A stretch of 9,530 nucleotides of DNA from Paenibacillus_AK sp041641375 (GTDB taxonomy: Bacteria; Bacillota; Bacilli; Paenibacillales; YIM-B00363): positions 1 to 9,530 of the forward strand of contig JBEPYM010000142.1 in assembly GCA_041641375.1 (NCBI GenBank), read 5' to 3'. Below the pieces are notes generated by a model, which was given only the letters and a program-made list of their open reading frames with translations, was not told where the DNA came from and ran no database searches. Position numbers and translations under genes: made by a program. Positions 1-6,550 of the stretch are shown piece after piece (position 1 is the stretch's first letter; each line of letters opens with the position of its first letter).

Positions 1-680
1 TCACGGCGAATAGACCAGATGCGTAGTGGAGAAATCAATCTTCGGTTATGTAGATACCATAAGAGAAAAACAACGCTGAAAAGTCTGGACAATAATGTAG
101 CCATTGCAGCACCTTTAATTCCAAAACCATCGAAGAACACACCGAAAATTAATACGTAATCGAGAACGATATGTACGGCGTTCATCCAAAGACCAACACG
201 CAAGGGTGTTCGTGTGTCCCCCGACCCGCGCAGTATGGCTCCTGCTGTAAAGAATAGAGAAAGTACGATAGATGGGACAGCAACGATTTGGAAGTAAGGA
301 ATCCCAACTTGAAGAACATCTGGGCTTGCCCCCATGATGGACAACATTGATTCCGAAAAAAAGAATGATATTGAACCAAAAACCAGACCTACCAATAGTG
401 ACAGCAAGATCGCTTGAGAGGTGATATCGCGGACTTTGGAGACGTTATTTTGACCGCTTGCGCGAGAAATGAATATGGTTGAAGCAGTTGCTATCGACAT
501 AAATACAGCAAAGTAAATTTGCATGATCACATTCGTCACACCAACGGCCGCTACTTCTGAGAGCCCCAGCTTGGAAATAAAAAGGGTATCAACAAAACCA
601 ACAGCACTGATGAGAAAACTTTCGACAATTGCTGGCCAAGCCAAAAGCAATATGTTCTTCGTAGCAAGAGTATTCTTCAA
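1..680 (-). CDS. MATE-family multidrug efflux pump, N-terminal part (runs off window)
   Basis: Reading the minus strand leftwards from 680 gives 226 residues without a stop up to the window edge. The protein begins KNTLATKNILLLAWPAIVE, followed by VDTLFISKLG, which is typical of the first MATE helix. Later it has the family motif RGSGDTRTP (residues 151-159) between hydrophobic segments, and about six membrane segments are visible. MATE pumps sit in the cell membrane and export cationic drugs or toxic metabolites using a Na+ or H+ gradient. The start is probably TTG at 680-678, because an AAGGTG ribosome binding site lies 9 bases upstream (695-690). A GTG at 692-690 is the alternative, and an in-frame TGA at 713-711 rules out anything further upstream. 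The run of seven A at 355-361 (plus strand) does not shift the frame. The substrate cannot be told. It is read away from tnpI and lies on the side of the transposon where the left end should be, so it may be transposon cargo. Confidence 0.85.
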   Translation of the reverse strand, partial: MKNTLATKNILLLAWPAIVESFLISAVGFVDTLFISKLGLSEVAAVGVTNVIMQIYFAVFMSIATASTIFISRASGQNNVSKVRDITSQAILLSLLVGLVFGSISFFFSESMLSIMGASPDVLQVGIPYFQIVAVPSIVLSLFFTAGAILRGSGDTRTPLRVGLWMNAVHIVLDYVLIFGVFFDGFGIKGAAMATLLSRLFSVVFLLWYLHNRRLISPLRIWSIRR

Positions 681-712
681 AGAGAACCACACCTTAACAT
701 TAGCATTAAATC

Positions 713-746
713 AAAAAAGCCTTTCAACCAAATAAGGCCGAGGCTT
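713..746 (-). terminator. Terminator-like hairpin between leader ORF and MATE gene (candidate attenuator)
   Basis: On the minus strand the arm AAGGCTT (723-717) can pair with either of two upstream arms: AAGCCT (746-741), leaving an 18-base loop, or GGCCTT (739-734), leaving a 10-base loop with one G-U pair. A run of six T (718-713) follows and overlaps the end of the stem. There is no T run on the opposite strand, so the structure points leftwards, into the MATE gene, whose start is 32 bases beyond. A terminator placed between a leader ORF and its pump gene suggests conditional read-through. The two competing arms are seen in the sequence. The regulatory role is inference. Confidence 0.5.
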
Positions 747-763
747 CTGTCGTTTATGAAATC

Positions 764-802
764 TTATTTGTAATTGTGCAAATCGTCTTTACGAACTACC
801 AT
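764..802 (-). CDS. Short leader ORF (12 codons) upstream of the MATE gene
   Basis: The minus strand carries ATG at 802 and TAA at 766-764, giving the peptide MVVRKDDLHNYK. A strong ribosome binding site, GAGGAGGA (820-813), precedes the ATG, with 11 bases between GGAGG and the start. Such a good site on so short a frame, followed 17 bases later by a terminator-like hairpin and then by a drug-pump gene, is the arrangement of leader peptides that control antibiotic-resistance genes by ribosome stalling (for example upstream of vmlR or bmrCD in Bacillus subtilis). The peptide lacks the R/K-x-R/K pattern of macrolide-stalling leaders, so the inducing signal is unknown. That it is translated is inferred, not shown. 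It could instead be a leftover 5' end of a former gene. Confidence 0.5.
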   Translation of the reverse strand: MVVRKDDLHNYK

Positions 803-827
803 GACGGAAAAATCCTCCTCGTGTTCG

Positions 828-927
828 AATGACCGCTAATAAAGATTAGCGGTCATTAGGTGTTTCATAGCCTATACTTGATGTCCGCTAATGTTTCGGT
901 TAAGCTAAGATTATCATGTCCGCTAAT
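828..927 (+). promoter_or_regulatory. TnpI internal resolution site: inverted pair plus two direct repeats
   Basis: A perfect 13-bp inverted repeat, AATGACCGCTAAT (828-840) and its complement (845-857), is separated by AAAG. Two identical direct copies of ATGTCCGCTAAT follow at 881-892 and 916-927, 35 bases apart. All four fit the 12-bp TnpI binding motif described for Tn5401 (ATGTCCRCTAAY, recalled from the literature), apart from an A in place of T at the fourth base of the inverted pair. In Tn4430 and Tn5401 the inverted pair is the crossover core and the direct repeats are accessory sites that make recombination directional. The site also fills the space between the divergent tnpI and MATE genes, so TnpI binding probably affects their transcription. 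The second direct repeat overlaps the first possible start codon of tnpI. Confidence 0.88.
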
Positions 928-940
928 GTAAGTCAAGATT

Positions 941-946
941 TGGAGG
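941..946 (+). promoter_or_regulatory. Ribosome binding site that fixes the tnpI start
   Basis: TGGAGG lies 8 bases before the ATG at 955. The earlier in-frame ATG at 916 has no such site and lies inside a TnpI binding repeat. Confidence 0.7.
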
Positions 947-954
947 CTTTGCTA

Positions 955-1872
955 ATGAGAGAGAAAACCGGTATTTCGGAACAGGGCGAGCAGACGATTC
1001 AGGACTTCATTCACGCTCTTACCACCCACGAAGATTTGAATCCCAAAACACTAAAAGAGTACGCAAGCGACTTGAAACATTTTATCGGTTGGTTTGAGAC
1101 AGCCGACCACCAAGAGGAAGAGGTTATATTTCGAATTGAAGATGTGGCTACTCCAACATTAACACGATACCGGGAAGCTGCGCAAAAAATAATGGAATTG
1201 AAACCAGCGACCATTAATCGACGGCTTATAACCCTGAAACGTTTTTTCGAGTGGGCCGTGTCGGAATCCAGGATTCGCCGCGACCCTTCGAAACCGGTTA
1301 AATTGGTTCCGGAAGAAAAGGTAAGTCCCCGGCAGATGACAGACAAAGAAGAAGCTGTATTGATCGCTGCGGCTGAGCACGGTGGTTCCCTGCGGGATCA
1401 GACGATTCTTATCGTGATGTTTCACACCGGCTTACGAACAATGGAAGTATGCGATCTGGCTCCCGGAGATATTCAAATCGGTAAACGCAGCGGTCAGCTT
1501 ACGGTTCGATCCGGAAAACGGAATAAACAGCGGGAAGTTCCTTTGAACGCTACGTGCAGAGCTGCTTTAGAAAAATATCTGGCAGTCCTTCCTTCGGATA
1601 GTACTTATCTGTTTCCATCGGAGAAAACTGGCGATCGGTTAACCGATCGAGCTTTACGCCATGTAATTCAAAAATACATGAAATCGGCGCGACTCGAAGG
1701 ATTGAGCGCCCACGATCTACGGCATCGGTTCGGGTACGTGATGGCAGAAAACACTCCGTTGCACCGCTTGGCGCAAATTATGGGACACGATAGTCTGGAC
1801 ACAACGATGATTTACGTCAAGGCGACTCGTGCGGATCTGCAATCGGAAGTAGAAAAAATAGTTTGGCAATAA
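955..1872 (+). CDS. tnpI: TnpI tyrosine recombinase (cointegrate resolvase)
   Basis: This 305-residue protein is a tyrosine site-specific recombinase that resolves transposition cointegrates at the adjacent repeat site. An N-terminal SAM-like DNA-binding domain (about residues 10-110; TLKEYASDLKHFIGWF) is followed by the catalytic domain. The active-site set is complete in this numbering: R161 in TGLRTMEV, K188 in SGKRNK, H253 and R256 in AHDLRH, H278 in MGHDS, and the nucleophile Y287 in TTMIYVK. The length is close to that recalled for Tn5401 TnpI (about 306). ATG at 955 is preferred over ATG at 916 because TGGAGG sits 8 bases upstream and because 916-927 is a binding repeat. A weak promoter (TTGATG 878-883, 17-base gap, TAAGCT 901-906) would overlap both direct repeats, which would allow self-repression. 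The tnpA start follows after 10 bases, so the two genes are probably cotranscribed. Confidence 0.93.
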   Translation: MREKTGISEQGEQTIQDFIHALTTHEDLNPKTLKEYASDLKHFIGWFETADHQEEEVIFRIEDVATPTLTRYREAAQKIMELKPATINRRLITLKRFFEWAVSESRIRRDPSKPVKLVPEEKVSPRQMTDKEEAVLIAAAEHGGSLRDQTILIVMFHTGLRTMEVCDLAPGDIQIGKRSGQLTVRSGKRNKQREVPLNATCRAALEKYLAVLPSDSTYLFPSEKTGDRLTDRALRHVIQKYMKSARLEGLSAHDLRHRFGYVMAENTPLHRLAQIMGHDSLDTTMIYVKATRADLQSEVEKIVWQ

Positions 1873-1882
1873 GGGGATGAGA

Positions 1883-4855
1883 ATGATGTACGCGAGAGTA
1901 AGGGAACTGCTAACTCCGGAGGAACGGATGCAATATTTGCAAATACCGCCTGATCTCGGCGAATGGGAATTGGGCACATATTTCACATTTACCCAGCATG
2001 ACCTTGAAATCATCCAGCAGCGGCGAAGAGATTATAATCGAATCGGCTTTGCCGTACAGCTGTGCGTACTTCGCTATCTCGGCTGGACGCTTTCTGACCT
2101 AAAAGATGTGCCGGTTCAAGTCCTTAGTTATATTGCAAAACAAATCAATGCCGATGTGGAGTCTTTTGCATCTTACGGCGACCGAGAAGCAACGAAATAC
2201 GAGCATCTGGATGAGATCCGGAAGGAATATGGCTACCAGACATTCACCTTGAGCGAATATCGTTCTTTGTGCAAGCATCTATTTAGCCATGCAATGGCAA
2301 ACGGTAATCCCTTACACCTGATTCAACTCGCTCTCGAAGATTTACGTAAGCGTAAAATCATTCTCCCTTCAATGGCTACAATTGAAAGAGCCGTTTGGGA
2401 AACGCGCAAACGAACAGAAGAAAAAATATTCAAGCTGCTCAGCAGTTCACTGACAGAGTTACAAATTGCTAAGTTGGATCGCGTCTTAACCACCATGCCG
2501 GAAAGTAACAAAACCTACTTAGCATGGTTAAGGGAAATTCCAGGTACCAGCTCTCCGGATTCTTTTTTGAAGGTGATTGAAAAACTCGAATACATACGCG
2601 ACTTGCAGCTGCAAGTCGATACGAAAGGCATCCATCCGAACCGTCTACGTCAACTTTCTAAAATCGGTTCGCGTTACGAACCTCATTCTTTCAGACGTTT
2701 TAATGATCCGAAAAAGTACGCGATTTTAGTAGCGTACTTACTGGAACTGATTCAGGATTTGACAGACCTGGCTTTCGAGATTCATGACCGGCAGATTATG
2801 ATACTGCTTTCCAAAGGGAGAAAGGCCCAAGAGGAACTTCAAAAGCAAAACGGTAAATCGATCAACGAAAAGGTTGTTCACTTTGCCGATCTTGGAGCCG
2901 CTCTTATTAAGGCCCGAAGCGAAGGTATTGATCCGTTTGTTGCTCTTGATGCCGTTATGCCGTGGGATCAGGTCGTCGCATCCGTGGAGGAAGCTAAACG
3001 GCTGGCGCGACCCGTTGATTACGACTACTTGGACTTGTTAGAAAAGAAATTCTATGCGCTCCGGAAATACACACCAACGCTGCTAAAATCGTTGGAATTT
3101 CGGTCAACTAAGTCCGCAGAGCCGCTAATGAAGGCGGTCGATATCATCCGGGATATGAATGAAACCGGGAAGCGGAAGGTTCCGGAAGGCGCGCCGCTGA
3201 ACTTCGTTTCGAACCGCTGGCAAAAGCACGTTTACGACGATGACGGAACGATCAACCGGCATTACTACGAAATGGCTGTCCTGACAGAGTTGCGGAATTA
3301 TGTTCGTTCCGGGGACGTGTCCATAGTCGGAAGCCGTCAGCATAAGGATTTCGAGGAATACCTTGTGCCGAAAGCCGATTGGAATGGCATTGATCCTAGC
3401 GCTACAAAGCTTGCCGTCAGCTTGTCCGCAAAGGAATATCTTGAAGAACGGATTGAAGCACTTCTTCAAAGAATAAACTGGGTTTCGGATCACATCGATG
3501 AGCTGGACGGAGTTAATTTGGAGAACGGGAAATTGCACATTGAACGATTGGAGAAAGATGTTCCCGATGAATCCCGGAATTTCAGTCTTTCCCTCTATGA
3601 GCTGCTACCACGAATCAAGCTAACGGATCTGCTCATGGAAGTAGCCAACTGGACGAATTTTCATGAGCAGTTTATTCACGCTTCCAGTAACCGCGCTCCG
3701 AACGAGGAAGAAACAACAATCCTTATGGCTACCCTTATGGCAATGGGAACGAACATCGGACTTACGAAGATGGCTGAAGCCACGCCGAGCATTTCATATC
3801 GGCAAATGGCCAATACAGCTCAATGGCGGCTGTACGAAGACGCGATGAATAAAGCGCAAGCTGTTCTTGTTAATTTTCATCACAAGCTGATGCTGCCTTC
3901 ATATTGGGGGAACGGCACGACCTCCTCATCTGATGGAATGCGCGTCCAGATCGGTGTATCGTCGCTTCACGCAGATGCGAATCCTCACTACGGGACCGGA
4001 AAAGGAGCAACGATATATCGCTTTGTGAGCGACCAGTTTTCCACGTTCTACACGAAAGTCATCAATACGAACGCTAGGGATGCCGTACACGTCATCGACG
4101 GTTTGCTCCACCACGAAACGGACTTGTCCATCGAGGAGCATTATACGGATACAGCCGGTTACACCGATCAAGTCTTTGGTTTAACGCATTTGCTTGGATT
4201 TCGCTTTGCGCCGCGCTTACGCGACTTGGCTGATTCCAAGCTCTACGCTATCGGAAAACCTTCCGATTTCCCTAAATTGGAGAAGCTGCTTCGCGGACAG
4301 ATTAATACAAAGATCATTCAAGAGAACTACGACGATGTACTCCGGCTGGCTCACTCCATCCGGGAAGGAACCGTTTCAGCATCACTCATTATGGGGAAAA
4401 TCGGTTCCTATGCAAGACAAAACAGCTTGGCTACCGCGCTGCGAGAAATGGGGCGTATCGAGAAAACGATCTTCATCCTGAATTACCTTTCGAGCGAGGC
4501 GCTGCGGAGAAAAATCCATCGGGGGTTGAACAAAGGAGAAGCCATGAACGCATTGGCCAGAGCGATCTTCTTCGGCAAACATGGCGAGCTGCGGGAACGT
4601 GCGCTACAAGATCAGCTTCAACGTGCAAGTGCGTTGAACATTATCATCAATGCTATTAGCGTTTGGAATACCGTCTATCTCCAGCAGGCAACTGAACACC
4701 GCAAAAAGCAAGGTAAGCTTCAGGAAGAACTGCTAAATCACATTTCCCCCCTTGGATGGGAGCACATCAATCTTCTAGGTGAATACAAATTCAACTTCAA
4801 GCAGAATACGTCTCTCAATTCATTACGACCGCTGAAACAACAGGAAGTTGAATGA
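1883..4855 (+). CDS. tnpA: Tn3-family transposase TnpA
   Basis: The protein has about 990 residues, the normal full size for Tn3-family transposases. It binds the 38-bp terminal repeats and carries out replicative transposition. The N-terminal part (about 1-165, TPEERMQYLQIPPDLGEWEL and following) is the usual DNA-binding region. The C-terminal part holds the catalytic DDE domain, with D684 in SSDGMR, D756 in HYTDTAGYTDQVFG and E886 in LNKGEAMNALARAI. The spacings of 72 and 130 residues equal those recalled for Tn4430 TnpA. The family block THLLGFRFAPRL is also present, and there is no frameshift, so it is probably active. The start is ambiguous: ATG at 1877, 1883 and 1886 are all in frame. 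An AAGG-G-TGA match to the ribosome site at 1871-1880 favours 1883 (or 1886), because 1877 lies inside that site. Confidence 0.96.
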   Translation: MMYARVRELLTPEERMQYLQIPPDLGEWELGTYFTFTQHDLEIIQQRRRDYNRIGFAVQLCVLRYLGWTLSDLKDVPVQVLSYIAKQINADVESFASYGDREATKYEHLDEIRKEYGYQTFTLSEYRSLCKHLFSHAMANGNPLHLIQLALEDLRKRKIILPSMATIERAVWETRKRTEEKIFKLLSSSLTELQIAKLDRVLTTMPESNKTYLAWLREIPGTSSPDSFLKVIEKLEYIRDLQLQVDTKGIHPNRLRQLSKIGSRYEPHSFRRFNDPKKYAILVAYLLELIQDLTDLAFEIHDRQIMILLSKGRKAQEELQKQNGKSINEKVVHFADLGAALIKARSEGIDPFVALDAVMPWDQVVASVEEAKRLARPVDYDYLDLLEKKFYALRKYTPTLLKSLEFRSTKSAEPLMKAVDIIRDMNETGKRKVPEGAPLNFVSNRWQKHVYDDDGTINRHYYEMAVLTELRNYVRSGDVSIVGSRQHKDFEEYLVPKADWNGIDPSATKLAVSLSAKEYLEERIEALLQRINWVSDHIDELDGVNLENGKLHIERLEKDVPDESRNFSLSLYELLPRIKLTDLLMEVANWTNFHEQFIHASSNRAPNEEETTILMATLMAMGTNIGLTKMAEATPSISYRQMANTAQWRLYEDAMNKAQAVLVNFHHKLMLPSYWGNGTTSSSDGMRVQIGVSSLHADANPHYGTGKGATIYRFVSDQFSTFYTKVINTNARDAVHVIDGLLHHETDLSIEEHYTDTAGYTDQVFGLTHLLGFRFAPRLRDLADSKLYAIGKPSDFPKLEKLLRGQINTKIIQENYDDVLRLAHSIREGTVSASLIMGKIGSYARQNSLATALREMGRIEKTIFILNYLSSEALRRKIHRGLNKGEAMNALARAIFFGKHGELRERALQDQLQRASALNIIINAISVWNTVYLQQATEHRKKQGKLQEELLNHISPLGWEHINLLGEYKFNFKQNTSLNSLRPLKQQEVE

Positions 4856-4859
4856 CCCG

Positions 4860-4885
4860 TGGTCCGGGCGGTATAGCCCGGACTA
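4860..4885. repeat. GC-rich hairpin just after tnpA
   Basis: GTCCGGGC (4862-4869) and GCCCGGAC (4876-4883) form a perfect 8-bp stem with a GGTATA loop, extended by a G-U and a T-A pair. It begins 5 bases after the tnpA stop. There is no T run on the plus strand, so it is not a standard intrinsic terminator, but it could protect the 3' end of the tnpI-tnpA message or slow the polymerase. Confidence 0.5.
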
Positions 4886-4931
4886 TTGGGCTTGGAGTAA
4901 GAAAAAACGATAAGCCGGGTACATCCGAAGG

Positions 4932-4969
4932 CTTAGCGTATATTTTTGTTAAAATGTTGGCGGTACCCC
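4932..4969 (-). repeat. Right terminal inverted repeat (38 bp) of the transposon
   Basis: Read inward on the minus strand it starts GGGGTACCGCCAACATTT and ends ATACGCTAAG, exactly 38 bases. The first 12 bases and the final CGCTAAG agree with the Tn4430 terminal repeat as I recall it, and Tn3-family ends share the GGGG start and the inner ACGCTAAG-like box. The outer end at 4969 marks the junction with the broken ABC exporter, whose reading frame runs into the repeat and stops there. No matching left copy is in the window. Confidence 0.92.
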
Positions 4970-5884
4970 ACTAATAAAATCTTGAATTCCTGTCAGAGGG
5001 TTGACCAAATAATGGAGCAAAAAAACAAATGAAAAAAGTCCTCCGGCCGTGAGCTCCCCATTGAATGCAAAATATCCGCCCATAAACGTAACAGAAAGAA
5101 GGGGGATCCAACGCAGCACACTTTGAATGGGATTCAAATACGAAGTTCTTCGCTGCTTGAGCAGAGAATAGAACAGCACTTGATCAGCTGCCCGATTAAA
5201 TTTATCATTCATATAGAGTTGCAAATTATAGGCTTTCTCTACATAAATTCCGCCCGTAGCATCCTGCGCAACGGCTGCCATTGCTTCATTACCTTCCTGA
5301 TGACCCCTAGAATAGTCTTTAAGCGGTTTACTGAAACGGGCAACCAAAACTAGAGTCAACGGAACGGAGGAGACAGCCACTAGCGCCAGCTTCCAATTCA
5401 GAGTAGCAAGATACGTGAATGCAAATAAAAACACAACTATGCTATACAGCAAATGTATAAACTGATGCTGAAGAAAATGTTGAGTGATGTTCATATCACT
5501 CGTCATTCTGGTGACAATAGCGCTGGATTGATCAGCAAGCTCTGACATTTTCGCGTGTTCGATTCGTTTGGTTACCTTCTCACGGATATCCCGGACCACG
5601 TTTATCCCGAAACGGGCTGAAAGTTCGCCCATAACCAGCCTGGCGCCCACTGCAACAACAATCAAAGCGAATATTCCGACTATCACCGACTTGTCATTCC
5701 ATGGCGTTCTCCCGTTAATCGCAGCGTCGGTAATGGTTTGAACCGCATAACCTGCCATAACATCTGCTCCCGCATTCAACATCAGTGCCAGAACACTGAA
5801 CAGCATGATCACTCTATACCGGCTCGTGAACCCTGTCAGAATCTGAAAGGATCTCCAATTCATTTTTTTCTTTTTTTGCGGCAA
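4949..5884 (-). pseudogene. ABC exporter, membrane domain only, truncated by the transposon
   Basis: This is the N-terminal transmembrane half of a fused ABC exporter (MsbA/LmrA/Sav1866-like). About 305 host-coded residues cover the six-helix domain: GFTSRYRVIMLFSVLALMLN near the start, then the RFGINVVRDIREKVTKRIEH coupling region and NWKLALVAVSSVPLTLVLVA, ending GLFSFVFLLHYLVNPLTGIQDFIS. At 4969 the frame enters the transposon end, adds GVPPTF from the terminal repeat and stops at TAA 4951-4949. The whole ATPase domain, roughly the last 250 residues of a normal 570-600, is missing, so it cannot transport on its own. The start is probably TTG at 5884-5882, because AAAGGGG (5900-5894) lies 9 bases upstream. 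The frame stays open upstream to an ATG at 5977 that lacks such support. The natural substrate is unknown. The gene is divergent from guaD. Confidence 0.9.
4970..4974. other. Expected 5-bp target site copy (ACTAA) beside the right end
   Basis: Tn3-family insertion duplicates 5 bases. The 5 bases outside the right end are ACTAA. The partner copy would lie outside the left end, which is not in the window, so this is a prediction rather than an observed duplication. Confidence 0.4.
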
Positions 5885-5893
5885 TTGAAAATG

Positions 5894-5900
5894 CCCCTTT
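5894..5900 (-). promoter_or_regulatory. Ribosome binding site that fixes a TTG start of the broken exporter
   Basis: AAAGGGG on the minus strand is 9 bases from TTG at 5884. The in-frame ATG at 5861-5859 (protein MNWRSFQ) is too far away (32 bases) for this site. Confidence 0.6.
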
Positions 5901-6079
5901 CTATTACATACCAAGTACTCAAATATACTAGCATATACACAAAAAGGTTGATACATAAATTTTCCAGATTTTTTCACACCCCCTTTTCATTGACTGTACT
6001 TGGACTTGATTCGCCAGCATAACAAATGAAGGGAAACATTTGACTCGAATGGGAAACGCTATGAGGGGAGGCGGTTGAT

Positions 6080-6550
6080 ATGACACACGAGGATTTTATG
6101 AGGCGGGCGATAAAGCTTGCTGCCCGCAATGTGGAGAGCGGAAATGGAGGACCGTTCGGCGCAGTCATCGTCAAGGACGGCATCGTTGTTGCTGAAGCAT
6201 GCAATGAGGTGACAAGCCGAAATGATCCGACCGCACATGCGGAGGTACAGGCCATTCGCAAGGCTTGCGAAAAGCTCGGAACTTTTCAGTTGAACGGATG
6301 TGTTATTTACACCAGCTGCGAGCCTTGCCCGATGTGTATCGGCGCCATCTACTGGGCAAGGCCCGATGCTGTCTATTACGCATCTACCAAAGCTGAAGCC
6401 GCAGCAATCGGCTTCGATGATCATTTTATTTACGATGAAATCGAGAAGCCCGTTGCCGCACGCTCACTCCCGATGATCGAGCTTCGTCCGGATGGATATT
6501 CAAAACCTTTCGAAGCATGGGCAAGCTCAACGTTCAAGCGAGAATACTAA
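6080..6550 (+). CDS. guaD: Guanine deaminase
   Basis: This 156-residue cytoplasmic enzyme of the cytidine-deaminase fold hydrolyses guanine to xanthine and ammonia, feeding purine salvage and breakdown. It has the same length as Bacillus subtilis GuaD and very similar sequence as recalled (GGPFGAVIVKDG, SCEPCPMC, GAIYWARP, GFDDHFIYDEI). Zinc ligands are H53 in the HAE motif with C83 and C86 in PCPMC, and E55 is the proton shuttle. D114 and the final Y156, which help guanine recognition in the B. subtilis enzyme, are both present and argue for guanine rather than tRNA adenosine or cytosine as substrate. A purine-rich site (AGGGGAGG, 6064-6071) lies just before the ATG. No clear promoter or purine riboswitch was found upstream. 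Its 3' end overlaps the convergent permease gene by 4 bases. Confidence 0.95.
   Translation: MTHEDFMRRAIKLAARNVESGNGGPFGAVIVKDGIVVAEACNEVTSRNDPTAHAEVQAIRKACEKLGTFQLNGCVIYTSCEPCPMCIGAIYWARPDAVYYASTKAEAAAIGFDDHFIYDEIEKPVAARSLPMIELRPDGYSKPFEAWASSTFKREY

Larger units (their letters stand above)
828..4969 (+). mobile_element. Tn3-family transposon of Tn4430/Tn5401 type, visible part (left end not in window)
   Basis: The element carries, in order, a TnpI resolution site (828-927), tnpI, tnpA and a 38-bp right terminal inverted repeat ending at 4969. A tyrosine recombinase in place of a serine resolvase, placed upstream of tnpA and read the same way, is the hallmark of the Tn4430/Tn5401 branch. Replicative transposition by TnpA forms a cointegrate, which TnpI resolves at the internal site. 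I searched 1-827 for a copy of GGGGTACCGCC and found none. The true left end is therefore outside the window, with the MATE gene inside the element, or it has been deleted. At the right, insertion broke an ABC exporter gene. The 5 bases outside the right end (4970-4974, ACTAA) are the expected target duplication, whose second copy is not visible. Confidence 0.9.

Noticed and set aside
300..380. Possible frameshift in the MATE gene at a run of seven A
   Set aside because: With all seven bases counted, the frame reads on as SISFFFSESMLSIMGASPD into normal MATE sequence; only the other frame gives the spurious 65-residue ORF.
523..735. 70-residue plus-strand ORF over the MATE start
   Set aside because: It is the complement of the MATE N-terminal coding region and its leader, and has no ribosome binding site.
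1..827. Left terminal repeat of the transposon
   Set aside because: No GGGGTACC or close variant occurs on the plus strand here; GGGTATC near 587 is MATE coding sequence and does not continue as the repeat.
3125..3538. 137-residue minus-strand ORF inside tnpA
   Set aside because: Antisense to conserved transposase sequence, with no recognisable domain or ribosome site.
4860..4885. Intrinsic terminator for tnpA
   Set aside because: The stem is strong but no T run follows on either strand, so it is listed only as a hairpin.
5914..5929. AGTA-N8-TACT palindrome upstream of the broken exporter, like GntR/YtrA operators
   Set aside because: Only four bases per arm match in an AT-rich region, and no GntR-type regulator is nearby.
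5985..6079. SigmaA promoter or purine riboswitch upstream of guaD
   Set aside because: TTGACT occurs at 5990 and 6040, but no acceptable -10 box lies 16-18 bases downstream of either, and no purine-aptamer core is visible.
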